Numbered from the stretch's first letter, positions 56,077 through 64,000 are shown. The stretch: DNA of 64,000 nt from Rhodobacter sp. (GCA_027484145.1 JAIXUH010000013.1:372001-436000), one strand, 5' to 3'. Translations and numbers: made by a program. Notes: generated from the letters alone by a model not told the origin.

Positions 56077-57474
56077 CTATCCGGTGCGGGCGGTGGACAA
56101 GAGCCAAAGGCCCAGAATTGTATAGGCGACCATCAGGCCCGTCATCGGCAGATGGGCTATGGCGCGGGTCTCCGGCCCCACCAGCCGCAGGGCCAGAAAC
56201 ACGGCCAGAACATGCGCCCCAAGAATGGCCATGAACTGCGCGGCATAGATCAGTGGCATGATGCGTGTGTCGGTCAGGAACCCGAACGATACGTAAAAGG
56301 CCGGCAGGCCCAGCAAGGAGTCGCCCCGGAACAGCGGATCATTCAGCGCGGCAATGGTGTATTGCCCTGCCGTCAGCAGCGTGACCAGATAATGGGCCGC
56401 GTGATAACCTGCGGCGATGGCAAGAAACGACAGCATCACCGGCCCCGGGGCAAACCGGGCCCCGCCGATCATGCCGCCCATCCGGATCGTCAGGTGAATG
56501 AGGGCCGAGGTCAGCGCCCATGTGCCGACAAGGCCCAGCGTGTTCTGCACCATCACGGCAGACCGGCCGGTCGGCTCCAGCGGGTTTTCACCAATGACGC
56601 TGTGCCACCAGAACGTCTCCATCAGGCCATCGAAGGTCAGCGCCGACAAGGCCAGCGTCACAAAAGCCACCGCCGAGGCATCAAGCGGCTTCATCTGCAA
56701 CACCTGCGTGCCGGGGGTGCCCAGCATCAGGTGTCGGTCAACCGGGTCAACCCAAAGCGGCGCAACCTTGGCCAGAAAGCCCATCAGCACTGTCAGGAAC
56801 TCGCCGCGCTCCAACCAGTCCTCGCCCTCCAGCACCCCAAGGCCAAAGATCACGAGCCAATAGGCAAGCGCGACCGTTGCAAGTACCGCCGGGTCATCAG
56901 GCGCAAGGGATACCATCTGAAACCACGCAAACCCGGCATAACCCAATACGGCGGGCCAATGGCCAAGCCGCGACAGGCCAATGCCGCCCGTGCGCCCCAG
57001 CAAGGTGCGCATGATTCGAATGGGCGCAATCCAAGGGTTGAACACCTGCCAGACATTACCCAGCAGCATCGACGCTAGGGGAATGGCGATCCAGACCACA
57101 GTCCAGAACACCAGCGTCATCAGGTTGTGCATCGGGTCACGCGCGCCCAGAAATCCGACCAGCACAAGCCCGAGAAAACACAGAAACGAAAGGTAAGACG
57201 TGATGGAAACCGGCACCCGCACGGGGCGCTGCCAGATCGCCCGCGCGCCCAGCGAAGGCGCGTGTTGCGCCATGCTTCCCAACAGCGCCGTAACGGCAAC
57301 CGTGACCGCCGCAGCGGCAATGTAATGGCCCGAAGGCAGGGTCAGAATCACGCTTGGCGGCAGGGCACAGGCAAGGGCCATTCCGGGCAAAAGCTGCAGG
57401 CATAGGCCCGATTTGACCAGCAGGGCCACTGCATTTGCGACACCAGAAGAAGGTTTGGGTGCCCGGTGCCGCAT
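56077..57474 (-). CDS. Polytopic membrane protein of unknown function
   Basis: A 465-residue protein with roughly 11-12 hydrophobic segments. It has no recognised transporter signature. A conserved-looking segment is LLGNVWQVFNPWIAPIRIMRTLLGR, which resembles polytopic actinobacterial proteins sometimes annotated as fenitrothion hydrolase; that link is from memory and weak. Its start overlaps the DUF1185 stop (TGATG), so it is co-translated with the catabolic genes. A transport, respiratory-anchor or membrane-oxidase role are all possible. Confidence 0.6.
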   Translation of the reverse strand: MRHRAPKPSSGVANAVALLVKSGLCLQLLPGMALACALPPSVILTLPSGHYIAAAAVTVAVTALLGSMAQHAPSLGARAIWQRPVRVPVSITSYLSFLCFLGLVLVGFLGARDPMHNLMTLVFWTVVWIAIPLASMLLGNVWQVFNPWIAPIRIMRTLLGRTGGIGLSRLGHWPAVLGYAGFAWFQMVSLAPDDPAVLATVALAYWLVIFGLGVLEGEDWLERGEFLTVLMGFLAKVAPLWVDPVDRHLMLGTPGTQVLQMKPLDASAVAFVTLALSALTFDGLMETFWWHSVIGENPLEPTGRSAVMVQNTLGLVGTWALTSALIHLTIRMGGMIGGARFAPGPVMLSFLAIAAGYHAAHYLVTLLTAGQYTIAALNDPLFRGDSLLGLPAFYVSFGFLTDTRIMPLIYAAQFMAILGAHVLAVFLALRLVGPETRAIAHLPMTGLMVAYTILGLWLLSTARTG

Positions 57475-58055
57475 CAGCGCAGCCCGTCCTCGCCCTTGAC
57501 CTGCCAGCTTTCCAGCCCCCCCATGCGTGAATGCACGCGCGGCCCCTTGGCCATGACCAGAATGAACAGGATTTCGTTCGCCCGTGGCCCATCCGGAACG
57601 CTGACGGTCATGGCGTCAAAATGGCTGCGCACATAGGCGGCATTGATATGGCCGACCGGAATGTCGATCGTGGTGCCCATGCCGCCCACCTTCATCGCCG
57701 ATGGCACAATGGCGCGGCTTTCGCCCAGCCTTTCACGCATCGAATAGCCGCCGGGCACATGCCACAGGGCGCCATGTTCTGCCTCACCATTCTCGCCCAC
57801 GATGGCGCCTTTGCCATAGCCGTCGATGCCCGCTTTGCCGCCAAGGGCCGCAATCAGATGATCCGTCAGGGTAAGGCCAAGGGGCTTCAGATCCTCCATC
57901 GCGGGTTGCAGATCGGCATGATAGCTGCCCGCAAAGGGGTTTGCGACGATTGCCATGGCTGCGCCCCGCAAGCGCGGGGTGGCGGGCGCTGGCCCACCTT
58001 CGTGCATCACCTGTTCAATATGCAGTGCGATCTTGCGAACGGGAAAGTCAGGCAC
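57474..58055 (-). CDS. DUF1185 (amino acid synthesis family) protein
   Basis: A 193-residue alpha/beta protein of the PF06684-type family, with RKIALHIEQVMHEGG at the start, AAMAIVANPFAG, GKGAIVGENGEAEHGALWHVPGGYSMR and PSAMKVGGMGTTIDIPVGH. The family label 'amino acid synthesis' is historical and its reaction is not established. Here it overlaps the UPF0280 gene by 8 bases. The GTG start follows AGGAG. Co-occurrence with 6-hydroxynicotinate reductase points to a role in N-heterocycle catabolism. Confidence 0.82.
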   Translation of the reverse strand: MPDFPVRKIALHIEQVMHEGGPAPATPRLRGAAMAIVANPFAGSYHADLQPAMEDLKPLGLTLTDHLIAALGGKAGIDGYGKGAIVGENGEAEHGALWHVPGGYSMRERLGESRAIVPSAMKVGGMGTTIDIPVGHINAAYVRSHFDAMTVSVPDGPRANEILFILVMAKGPRVHSRMGGLESWQVKGEDGLR

Positions 58056-58884
58056 AAGCGGGCTCCTTCAGGGCAAATGCACCAAGGGTGCGTATCTCAG
58101 GGTGCAGGAAAAGGGCTGCCGCTTCAATCAATCCGATCTGGCGATAAGCCCGTGCAGCAGTTTCGCCTGAGTCCAGAGCGCGGGCAACCTCTGCCGCGGT
58201 CAGCGCAGGCACCTCAACCGTCACCTTTCGTGCACCAAGGTCACTGTCGGCCTGCAACGATTGTGCGGGGCGGCGCAGGATGCCGGGATGATCCGGTAGA
58301 TTGACGGCATTGGCGATCATCGTGGCGGCGGCATCGGCGGCCGATGCCGTTTTCGCCAGCACTGTCACGGAATCGGCAATGCCAAACGACCAACTGCGCC
58401 CCCGCCACCCCGAGGTGGCAATGCCGCGCACCCCGTCTTCGGCGCGCAAAGTGATGCTGTCGGGCGCACCTGCACGCGCGGCGATGGCGCAGCGCAGGCT
58501 GTGGCCGGGTGCAAGATGCAGCGCAATGTCACCGCCGTTGTTCACATAGGCGCGTGTGATGCCGGGCAGAACCATCCGCGCCAGAACCGCCTCGGCTACC
58601 GCGCCGGCAACGGCCGCCATCGGCGTGACAAAGGCCGGGCGGAACGGCGCGACGGCGGCGGCCATGACCCGCGCAATCGCCCCCTTTGGCGCGCCATCGG
58701 CAGACCGCAACACCGGAAGTTCAGCGACAAGTTCGGCCAGAATCGTGTCGAACCTTGTGGCGGCCTGCGCTTCGGCCTGCGCGATGGCGGAAGGATGGCC
58801 CCAGCACTGCGCCACGATGTCGATAGGCCCGTGATGCAGGTGCAACCGGCCATCGGGCAAGCGCGCGACCTGGGCCTGCATCAT
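58048..58884 (-). CDS. UPF0280 family protein (ApbE-superfamily relative)
   Basis: A 278-residue protein with LPDGRLHLHHGPIDIVAQ, AYVNNGGDIALHLAPG and RGIATSGWRGRSWSFGIADSVTVLAKTASAADAAATMIANAV, which are hallmarks of UPF0280. The fold is related to ApbE, the FAD:protein FMN transferase. If that similarity is functional, it could attach or handle flavin on the neighbouring reductase. The start at 58884 overlaps the reductase stop by 4 bases; 58881 is the alternative. Confidence 0.82.
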   Translation of the reverse strand: MMQAQVARLPDGRLHLHHGPIDIVAQCWGHPSAIAQAEAQAATRFDTILAELVAELPVLRSADGAPKGAIARVMAAAVAPFRPAFVTPMAAVAGAVAEAVLARMVLPGITRAYVNNGGDIALHLAPGHSLRCAIAARAGAPDSITLRAEDGVRGIATSGWRGRSWSFGIADSVTVLAKTASAADAAATMIANAVNLPDHPGILRRPAQSLQADSDLGARKVTVEVPALTAAEVARALDSGETAARAYRQIGLIEAAALFLHPEIRTLGAFALKEPACA

Positions 58885-60326
58885 GGCGTGCCCTTTCCCG
58901 GCCAAGGCTCGATGCGGGCGGCGGTCGGATATTCGCCGCCCCTATCCTGAACCGAAGCCAGATCGCGGATTGCGTCAAAATGCCCGCCCATCTGCAGATA
59001 GTCGTTTCGCGGCATGGTGAATTCAAGCGGGGCAACAAGGGCGGGCGTTGGCACATAACCGAACGCGCCCTTGGGCAAGGCAGTCACGTCCACCATGAAG
59101 GTGATGCCCCCACCCGGCCAGATGTAGCATTCCGCACCACCGCTTGTCAGCCGGGTCTGGCGCGCCTGCACCGATCGGGTCAGCCGGACCGGGTTGCTGG
59201 TGACACCCGCCCGCAACGACCCGCCAGCCCCGCCCATGAACAGCACCGTGCACAAGGATCGTTCGCAGTTTTCATCAATCAGACCGACCGTGGCCTGCAA
59301 CGCGGCGGGCAATGGCTGCTTCTGCGGGATCAGAGCCTGATCGAGAACGTAGTAGCCATATTCCTCGCCCGTGGTGGACACCATCAGCAGGCGCAGGCCC
59401 GGACGCGCACCCTTCTTGGCATTCCATTCGCCCAGAATTTCCAGCGGATCGGTCAGGCAGGTGCCGCCCCACCCCAGCCCCGGTTCAGATACACGGAAAT
59501 ACCGCCCCGGTGTGGATCGGCTGCCCTTGATCCGGATTCCGGTCGGTTGCCAGCCCAAGACCTTGCCCGCCTGATGTTCGCTGACGACCCCGGTGATATG
59601 GTCATCAACGACAACCACCTCATCCACCAGACCCAGCCATTGGCTGGCAAACATCCCGATAGTGGCCGAACCACAGCCAACCCGCATGCGCCGTTCGGTG
59701 CGGCCATCGACAATCGGCGCCTGACCTGCCTGCACCACCACGGTGGAGCCGCCGTCAATGGACAAAGCAACCGCCTCACCGTTGCACAAGGCCAGCATGG
59801 CGGCACAGGTCACGCGCCCTTCGGCCTTTGTGCCGCCAGTCAGATGGTGCACACCGCCCAGCGACAGCATCTGGCTGCCGTATTCGGCGGTTGTCACCAG
59901 ACCCACGGCCTCACCTTCGCTGCGCACGATGGCACCTTCGGGGCCAAGGTGGCGGTCGGTGTCGATTTTGACCTTGACGCCGCAGTACGAAAAAATCGCC
60001 TCGGTCACGACGGTGACCACATCGGCGCCGTCAACTTCGGACGAGATGATGAAGGGTGCGGGCTTGTAGTCGGGATAGGTGGTTCCCGACCCAATTCCCG
60101 TCACGAAACTGTCGGCGGGCAGGGGGTCGCCGGTCCAGTCACGCGCGGCAAAGGGCACGATGCGGCTTCCATGCTCCATCGCCTGCGACAGCATCACCAC
60201 CGGGTCCGTACGGACGATGCGGCCCGCGTCATTGGCATAGCGGTCACAGGCCCCGGTTTGCCCCGGCGCGATGTAGCACATCACCGGGCAGGCATCACAG
60301 CGGATCTTCTCGGTGCCGTCGGTCAT
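58881..60326 (-). CDS. 6-hydroxynicotinate reductase-like Fe-S enzyme
   Basis: A 481-residue protein. The N-terminal cysteine cluster RCDACPVMCYIAPGQTGACDRY gives four Cys suited to a [4Fe-4S] centre (Cys10, 13, 17, 27). The rest, including GIGSGTTYPDYKPAPFIISSEVDGADVVTVVTEAIFSYCGVKVKIDTDRHLG-type blocks and GWGGTCLTDPL, matches proteins annotated as 6-hydroxynicotinate reductase. That enzyme reduces 6-hydroxynicotinate to 1,4,5,6-tetrahydro-6-oxonicotinate using ferredoxin. It lies right after the molybdenum hydroxylase gene (ATGA overlap), which makes that pathway coherent. The name rests on family recall, not on a search. Confidence 0.78.
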   Translation of the reverse strand: MTDGTEKIRCDACPVMCYIAPGQTGACDRYANDAGRIVRTDPVVMLSQAMEHGSRIVPFAARDWTGDPLPADSFVTGIGSGTTYPDYKPAPFIISSEVDGADVVTVVTEAIFSYCGVKVKIDTDRHLGPEGAIVRSEGEAVGLVTTAEYGSQMLSLGGVHHLTGGTKAEGRVTCAAMLALCNGEAVALSIDGGSTVVVQAGQAPIVDGRTERRMRVGCGSATIGMFASQWLGLVDEVVVVDDHITGVVSEHQAGKVLGWQPTGIRIKGSRSTPGRYFRVSEPGLGWGGTCLTDPLEILGEWNAKKGARPGLRLLMVSTTGEEYGYYVLDQALIPQKQPLPAALQATVGLIDENCERSLCTVLFMGGAGGSLRAGVTSNPVRLTRSVQARQTRLTSGGAECYIWPGGGITFMVDVTALPKGAFGYVPTPALVAPLEFTMPRNDYLQMGGHFDAIRDLASVQDRGGEYPTAARIEPWPGKGTP

Positions 60327-62980
60327 GGCCGAGCCTTTATCGCTGTCATGATTCGGTGCGGCAGAGCGGGCACCCGTGTCAGCTTGGCCCCCGTTGCATG
60401 GCGGATGCCATTCAGAATGGCCGGGGCGGTGGGAATCAGAACATGCTCTCCCAACCCTTTTGCACCATAGGGGCCCTCAGGATCGGGCACCTCGATCAGC
60501 AGGCTTTCGATCGGGGGAACGTCACCAAAGGTGGGGATCAGATAATCATGCAGGTTTTCCGTACGCCCCGGCAGGTATTCTTCCATCAGCGCAAGGCCGA
60601 TGCCTTGGGCAATGCCGCCTTCGATTTGTCCGGTAGCAAGCTGTGGGTTGATCGCGCGACCCACATCATGGGCCGCTGTGATCTTCAGCAGGCGCACGGT
60701 GGCAAGATCGGAATCGACCGACAGTTCGACCATTTGCGCGCCATAGCCGTAAAGCGCATAGGGGCTGCCCTGCCCGTTGGCATCCAGTTTGGAGGTGGGC
60801 GGATCATAGGTTTCTTCGGCGGTCAGGGCATAGCCATGGCCATCGGGTGGCAGTGCCGACAGATCGATGATCCTGCGCACCGCCCCTTCGGCCACGGTCA
60901 GCCGCGGCCCCTCCATCGTCAGTGAAGCCGATGGCCCTGCGTTGGCAAGGCGCAGGATCTGAGAGCGTAGCGCTTCCGCCGCTGCCTTGGCCGCGCGACC
61001 CGTGACAAAGGTCTGTCGGCTGGCCGAAGTTTTGCCTGCATCCGGGGTCAGGGCCGTATCGGGACCGATCAGAACGAACTGTGACAGGGGCAGGCCAAGT
61101 GCTTCGGACGCGATCTGACTGATAACGGTGTTCGACCCTTGGCCAATATCGATGGCACCCTGATGCAGAACCACCTGCCCCTGCCGCGACAACCCGATGC
61201 GAATGGTTGACGGGTTCGGCAATGAGGTATTGCCGCAACCATACCAGCAGGATGCGATGCCAACGCCGCGCCCGGGCGTGCAGTCGGCCAAGGCGCGTTG
61301 CCAATGCGGGCGCAGCGCCGCAAGGCAGGCCGCGATGCCAACAGCCTTTAGGGTTTGGCCTGTTGCGGAAGCGTCACCATCCCGCAGGGCGTTCAGATGG
61401 CGGAATTCGAGGCGGTCCAGACCCGCCTTTTCCGCCAGTTCGTCATAAAGCGTTTCCTGCCACAGCGCGGCTTGCGGCACACCAAAGCCGCGAAACGCGC
61501 CCGAAACGGGCCCATGCGTATGAACCGCCCGTGCGCGCGCTGTGACATGCGGCGTCAGATAGGGGCCGGTTACATGCACGGGCACGCGGTTGGCCACGGT
61601 CGGGCCCCAACTGGAATAGGCGCCTGTGTTGAAGCGGCCTTCGAACTCGACCGCGACAATCCGGCCTGTGCTGTCACACCCGATTCGGCCCTGCATTTCG
61701 GCGGGGTGGCGCTTGGTTGTCGATGCCATGCTTTCCGCGCGGGAATAGGTCATTCGGCAAGGGCGCCCAGTGCGCAGGGTAACAAGCCCGATCAGCGGTT
61801 GCAGGCTGACATCCAGCTTGGACCCGAACCCGCCACCAACAGCGGATGGAATCATCCGCACGCGTTCCGGCGGCAAGGCAAGGATCAGTGCCGTATCGTC
61901 GCGGTCCATCACAGGCGCTTGGGTGCAAGCACGGATGCAAAGAGTGTCACCCTCCATCCAAGCCGACCCCGCCTCAGGCTCGATATAGGCATGTTCAACG
62001 AACGCCGTTTCCATGCTGCCCGCAACGATATGCGCGGCATTGGCAAAGGCGGTGGTGCTGTCACCCTTGATCACGCGCCCTTCGATCAGGCGGTTTGCCG
62101 GCCGGTCGGCGTGAACCAGCATGGCCTCGGTTTCGGCCTGCGCGGGCGATATCACCGCCGAAAGGGGCGACCATGAAACCGGGAATTCGGCAAGGTCAGG
62201 CTCTGTTCCCGGCTCGAAGGCAACAACGGCCACGCATTCACCACGGAAACGGGCGGGGCTTTCGGCAATGGCGGGTTGGTCGGCAAAGGCCGGGATCACG
62301 CCAAAGGCATTGCGGCCGGGCACATCCTTTGCGGTCAAAATAAGGGCCACGCCGGGGCGCGCAGCAAAGGCGGCAAGGTCTCCAAAGGCAAAGGCAGCAT
62401 GGGCATGGGGCGACCGCACGGCGCGAACGACAAGCGCCCCATCCGGGGCTTCGTCGTCGCCAAAGCTGTCGCCTGCCACCTTGGCCGCGCCATCGACGCG
62501 CGCAACGGCAGCACCGACACCCTGACCAACGACGCTGTCGAGTGCTGTGTTGCAGATGGCGGAAATGATCTTGCGGTATCCGGTGCAGCGACACAGCACA
62601 CCGCCAAGCGCATCCTTCGCCTCGTCCTCAGTGGGGTGCGGATTGCGGCGCAGCAGGTCCACCCCGGCCATCAGCATGCCAGGTGTGCAGATGCCACATT
62701 GCGCGGCACCATGGCGCAGGAAGGAGTCGCGCAGTTTGTCCAGATCGGCGCTGTCGGATTCAATCGTTTCAAACGTGCAACCATCGGCGCGCGCAGCCGG
62801 AATCAGGCAGGCACAGACTTGGTTGCCGTTCATCAACACCGTGCAGGCCCCGCAATCACCGGCGTCACACCCGACCTTGGTGCCCTTTGCGCCCAGACCT
62901 TCGCGCAAAACCTCGGTCAGGCGGGCGGTCGGGGCCGCTGTTGCGGTGACGGTTCGGCCGTTCAGGGTAAAGCGGATCAT
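60323..62980 (-). CDS. Molybdenum hydroxylase: fused [2Fe-2S] and Mo-cofactor subunits (nicotinate-dehydrogenase-like)
   Basis: An 885-residue xanthine-dehydrogenase-family protein. Residues 1-155 hold two [2Fe-2S] centres: CDAGDCGACTVLMNGNQVC (Cys38, 43, 46, 58) and CGICTPG with CRCTGY. The Mo-binding part (about 165-885) has AGSAWMEGD, AVGGGFGSKLD, GAFRGFGVPQAALW and GAKGLGEH, whose final Glu is the expected catalytic base. In most relatives these are two separate proteins; here they are one chain. The likely reaction is water-dependent hydroxylation of an N-heterocycle such as nicotinate. It overlaps the FAD subunit and reductase genes by 4 bases each. Confidence 0.88.
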   Translation of the reverse strand: MIRFTLNGRTVTATAAPTARLTEVLREGLGAKGTKVGCDAGDCGACTVLMNGNQVCACLIPAARADGCTFETIESDSADLDKLRDSFLRHGAAQCGICTPGMLMAGVDLLRRNPHPTEDEAKDALGGVLCRCTGYRKIISAICNTALDSVVGQGVGAAVARVDGAAKVAGDSFGDDEAPDGALVVRAVRSPHAHAAFAFGDLAAFAARPGVALILTAKDVPGRNAFGVIPAFADQPAIAESPARFRGECVAVVAFEPGTEPDLAEFPVSWSPLSAVISPAQAETEAMLVHADRPANRLIEGRVIKGDSTTAFANAAHIVAGSMETAFVEHAYIEPEAGSAWMEGDTLCIRACTQAPVMDRDDTALILALPPERVRMIPSAVGGGFGSKLDVSLQPLIGLVTLRTGRPCRMTYSRAESMASTTKRHPAEMQGRIGCDSTGRIVAVEFEGRFNTGAYSSWGPTVANRVPVHVTGPYLTPHVTARARAVHTHGPVSGAFRGFGVPQAALWQETLYDELAEKAGLDRLEFRHLNALRDGDASATGQTLKAVGIAACLAALRPHWQRALADCTPGRGVGIASCWYGCGNTSLPNPSTIRIGLSRQGQVVLHQGAIDIGQGSNTVISQIASEALGLPLSQFVLIGPDTALTPDAGKTSASRQTFVTGRAAKAAAEALRSQILRLANAGPSASLTMEGPRLTVAEGAVRRIIDLSALPPDGHGYALTAEETYDPPTSKLDANGQGSPYALYGYGAQMVELSVDSDLATVRLLKITAAHDVGRAINPQLATGQIEGGIAQGIGLALMEEYLPGRTENLHDYLIPTFGDVPPIESLLIEVPDPEGPYGAKGLGEHVLIPTAPAILNGIRHATGAKLTRVPALPHRIMTAIKARP

Positions 62981-63807
62981 GCCAACACCTCGGCAACGGC
63001 GCGTTGCAGCAGGTGGGTGGCTGCCTCAACACGGTATTCGGCTGAGGCGCGGATGTCATCAATGGGCGACAGATGGCTGGCCACATCCGCAGACCGAATC
63101 TGCGCTGCTGCATCCTTTGGCGATGCGCCGACCAAGGCGGATTCGACCCTGTGCAGGCGCAAGGCTGTGGCCGAACAGGCCCCGATGGCAAGGGCCGCCG
63201 TCACGATGCGGCCCTCAGCGACAGTGATCCGGGCCGCCACCATGGCAATCGAGATCACAAGATAGGCCCGCGCGCCAAGCTTGATAAAGGCCGAACGACC
63301 GGTCAGCGCATGATCTGGCAGCACCACGGCTGTCAGCACCTCATCCGCCGCCCGGTCTGTCTGGCGCGGACCCCGCAGGAACTGGTCAAGCGCGACCTGC
63401 CGAACACCGCGGGGCGATGTCAACTCAACCTCGGCATCCAGAATCAGCAGCGGCGGCACACCATCTGCTGCGGGCGAGGCGTTGCACAGATTGCCTCCGA
63501 TGGTGCCCGCATTCTGGATCTGACGGCCACCAACCTGCAAAGAGGCCTGTTGCAAGGCAAGCAGCGCCGGGGGCAGGCTGGACTGTGCGATCTGGGTCCA
63601 TGTGGTGCAGGCCCCGATGCGCAGGCCCTTGTCGCTGTGGACGATGCCTGCCAAGGCGGGAATTGCCGACACGTCCAGCACGTCACCATCCAGTTGCGCG
63701 CCCGATCCGGGGTAAAGGTCGGTGCCACCCGCCATGACCTTGCGCGGACGATCGGCCATCAAGGCCATGGCACCTGCCAGTGTTTCCGGTCGCGCGTAGT
63801 GGCGCAT
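62977..63807 (-). CDS. FAD-binding subunit of the molybdenum hydroxylase
   Basis: A 276-residue CoxM-type subunit. FAD-contact motifs are MAGGTDLYPG (residues 25-34) and NAGTIGGNLCNASPAAD (about 104-120), followed by the C-terminal CO-dehydrogenase flavoprotein domain. It passes electrons from the Mo/Fe-S chain to an acceptor. It is the first gene of the 13-gene operon, divergent from the MarR-like gene, and its stop overlaps the Mo-subunit start (ATGA). Confidence 0.92.
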   Translation of the reverse strand: MRHYARPETLAGAMALMADRPRKVMAGGTDLYPGSGAQLDGDVLDVSAIPALAGIVHSDKGLRIGACTTWTQIAQSSLPPALLALQQASLQVGGRQIQNAGTIGGNLCNASPAADGVPPLLILDAEVELTSPRGVRQVALDQFLRGPRQTDRAADEVLTAVVLPDHALTGRSAFIKLGARAYLVISIAMVAARITVAEGRIVTAALAIGACSATALRLHRVESALVGASPKDAAAQIRSADVASHLSPIDDIRASAEYRVEAATHLLQRAVAEVLA

Positions 63808-63833
63808 GGGTCCCCCGATTGTGGTTCCGATTA

Positions 63834-63880
63834 TTGTATGTGTGCAAATTATATTGGAGCCCGAAATCTTGTTCTGTCAA
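63834..63880 (-). promoter_or_regulatory. Candidate promoter and operator of the heterocycle operon
   Basis: On the minus strand, TTGACA (63880-63875) and a perfect TATAAT (63853-63848) are separated by 21 bases, longer than the ideal 17, with the -10 hexamer about 40 bases before the first ATG. Immediately downstream, TTGTATGTGTGCAA (63834-63847, plus strand) is an imperfect TTG-CAA palindrome overlapping the expected start site, a position suited to repression by the divergent MarR-like regulator. Confidence 0.45.
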
Positions 63881-63950
63881 CTCTTGCCTTGCTGTAGCCC
63901 TCTGCGTGTTCCGGCTTGCACCGCGGCTGCTGCAGGTCTAATCGAATTGC

Positions 63951-64000
63951 ATGAGCAACCCGCCTGATTATGTGCTGGATGAGCAGATTGGCTTTGTGCT
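63951..64000 (+). CDS. Divergent MarR-like regulator, truncated by window end
   Basis: Only about 16 codons are visible: MSNPPDYVLDEQIGFVL. The pattern DEQ-I/V-GF-x-L is common at the N-terminus of MarR-family regulators, and the pseudomonad nicotinate regulator NicR is also a MarR protein. It is transcribed away from the hydroxylase operon across a 143-base gap. The assignment rests on a short segment. Confidence 0.5.
   Translation, partial: MSNPPDYVLDEQIGFV

Noticed and set aside
54957-56234. 425-codon plus-strand frame opposite livK
   Set aside because: The minus strand encodes a Tat-signal binding protein with full family length; the plus-strand product has no recognisable features.
58980-60470. 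496-codon plus-strand frame opposite the reductase
   Set aside because: It is a shadow of the 6-hydroxynicotinate-reductase-like gene, whose Cys cluster and overlaps with both neighbours are coherent.

Overview
The window is about 64 kb of GC-rich chromosomal DNA from an alphaproteobacterium, most likely a Rhodobacteraceae (Rhodobacter/Paracoccus relatives). The evidence is the gene order rpsT-dnaA-dnaN-recF-gyrB, UbiE/UbiB and UbiG of ubiquinone synthesis, a FlgD fragment, a DUF2125 protein typical of the family, and heavy use of G/C at third codon positions. No rRNA, phage, insertion sequence or CRISPR array was seen. One tRNA, tRNA-Arg(CCU), is present.

Layout. 1-5.5 kb: the 3' part of flgD, a small-molecule kinase, ubiB and ubiE (minus strand), divergent mutM, and an enoyl-CoA hydratase. 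5.6-14 kb: the replication block rpsT, dnaA, dnaN, recF, gyrB, with a VOC-fold gene and a LysE-type exporter between recF and gyrB. 14-28.9 kb: mixed housekeeping and accessory genes (LacI regulator, enoyl-CoA hydratase/SDR pair, DUF2125, TldE/PmbA, CysQ, DEAD-box helicase with a repeat tail, a short receiver-like MCP protein, proline iminopeptidase, UbiG, cupin, GNAT, CPBP protease). 29-37.5 kb: a complete type I secretion operon (adhesin, TolC, ABC ATPase, HlyD adaptor). The adhesin carries eight Ig-like repeats and poly-aspartate runs that grow from 7 to 18 residues.

37.7-47.7 kb: an amino-sugar island. The minus-strand genes are murQ, a sugar ABC transporter (binding protein and two permeases), a Gfo/Idh/MocA oxidoreductase and the ATPase. 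The divergent plus-strand genes are a BadF-type kinase, a GntR/HutC regulator, a SIS-domain deaminase (NagB-II type) and nagA. Together they could import N-acetylglucosamine or N-acetylmuramate, phosphorylate it, remove lactate, deacetylate it and deaminate it to fructose-6-phosphate. A matching pair of TGGTAT direct repeats lies before each of the two divergent genes.

47.7-64 kb: a tightly overlapping 13-gene minus-strand operon that looks like reductive catabolism of nicotinate or a related N-heterocycle. In transcription order it encodes the FAD subunit and a fused [2Fe-2S]/molybdenum subunit of a hydroxylase, 6-hydroxynicotinate reductase, a UPF0280 protein, a DUF1185 protein, a polytopic membrane protein, a complete LivKHMGF-type ABC importer, and hydantoinase/oxoprolinase-family HyuA and HyuB. 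A divergent gene cut by the window edge starts like a MarR regulator. No enamidase gene is in the window. HyuAB, an ATP-dependent amide/lactam hydrolase family, is therefore the best visible candidate for opening the reduced ring. This is the part most likely to hold undescribed biology.

Two copies of a bipartite intergenic repeat (GC-rich hairpin plus an identical 20-base AT-rich palindrome) lie upstream of recF and inside the sugar ABC operon. In both ABC operons a strong hairpin directly follows the binding-protein gene.
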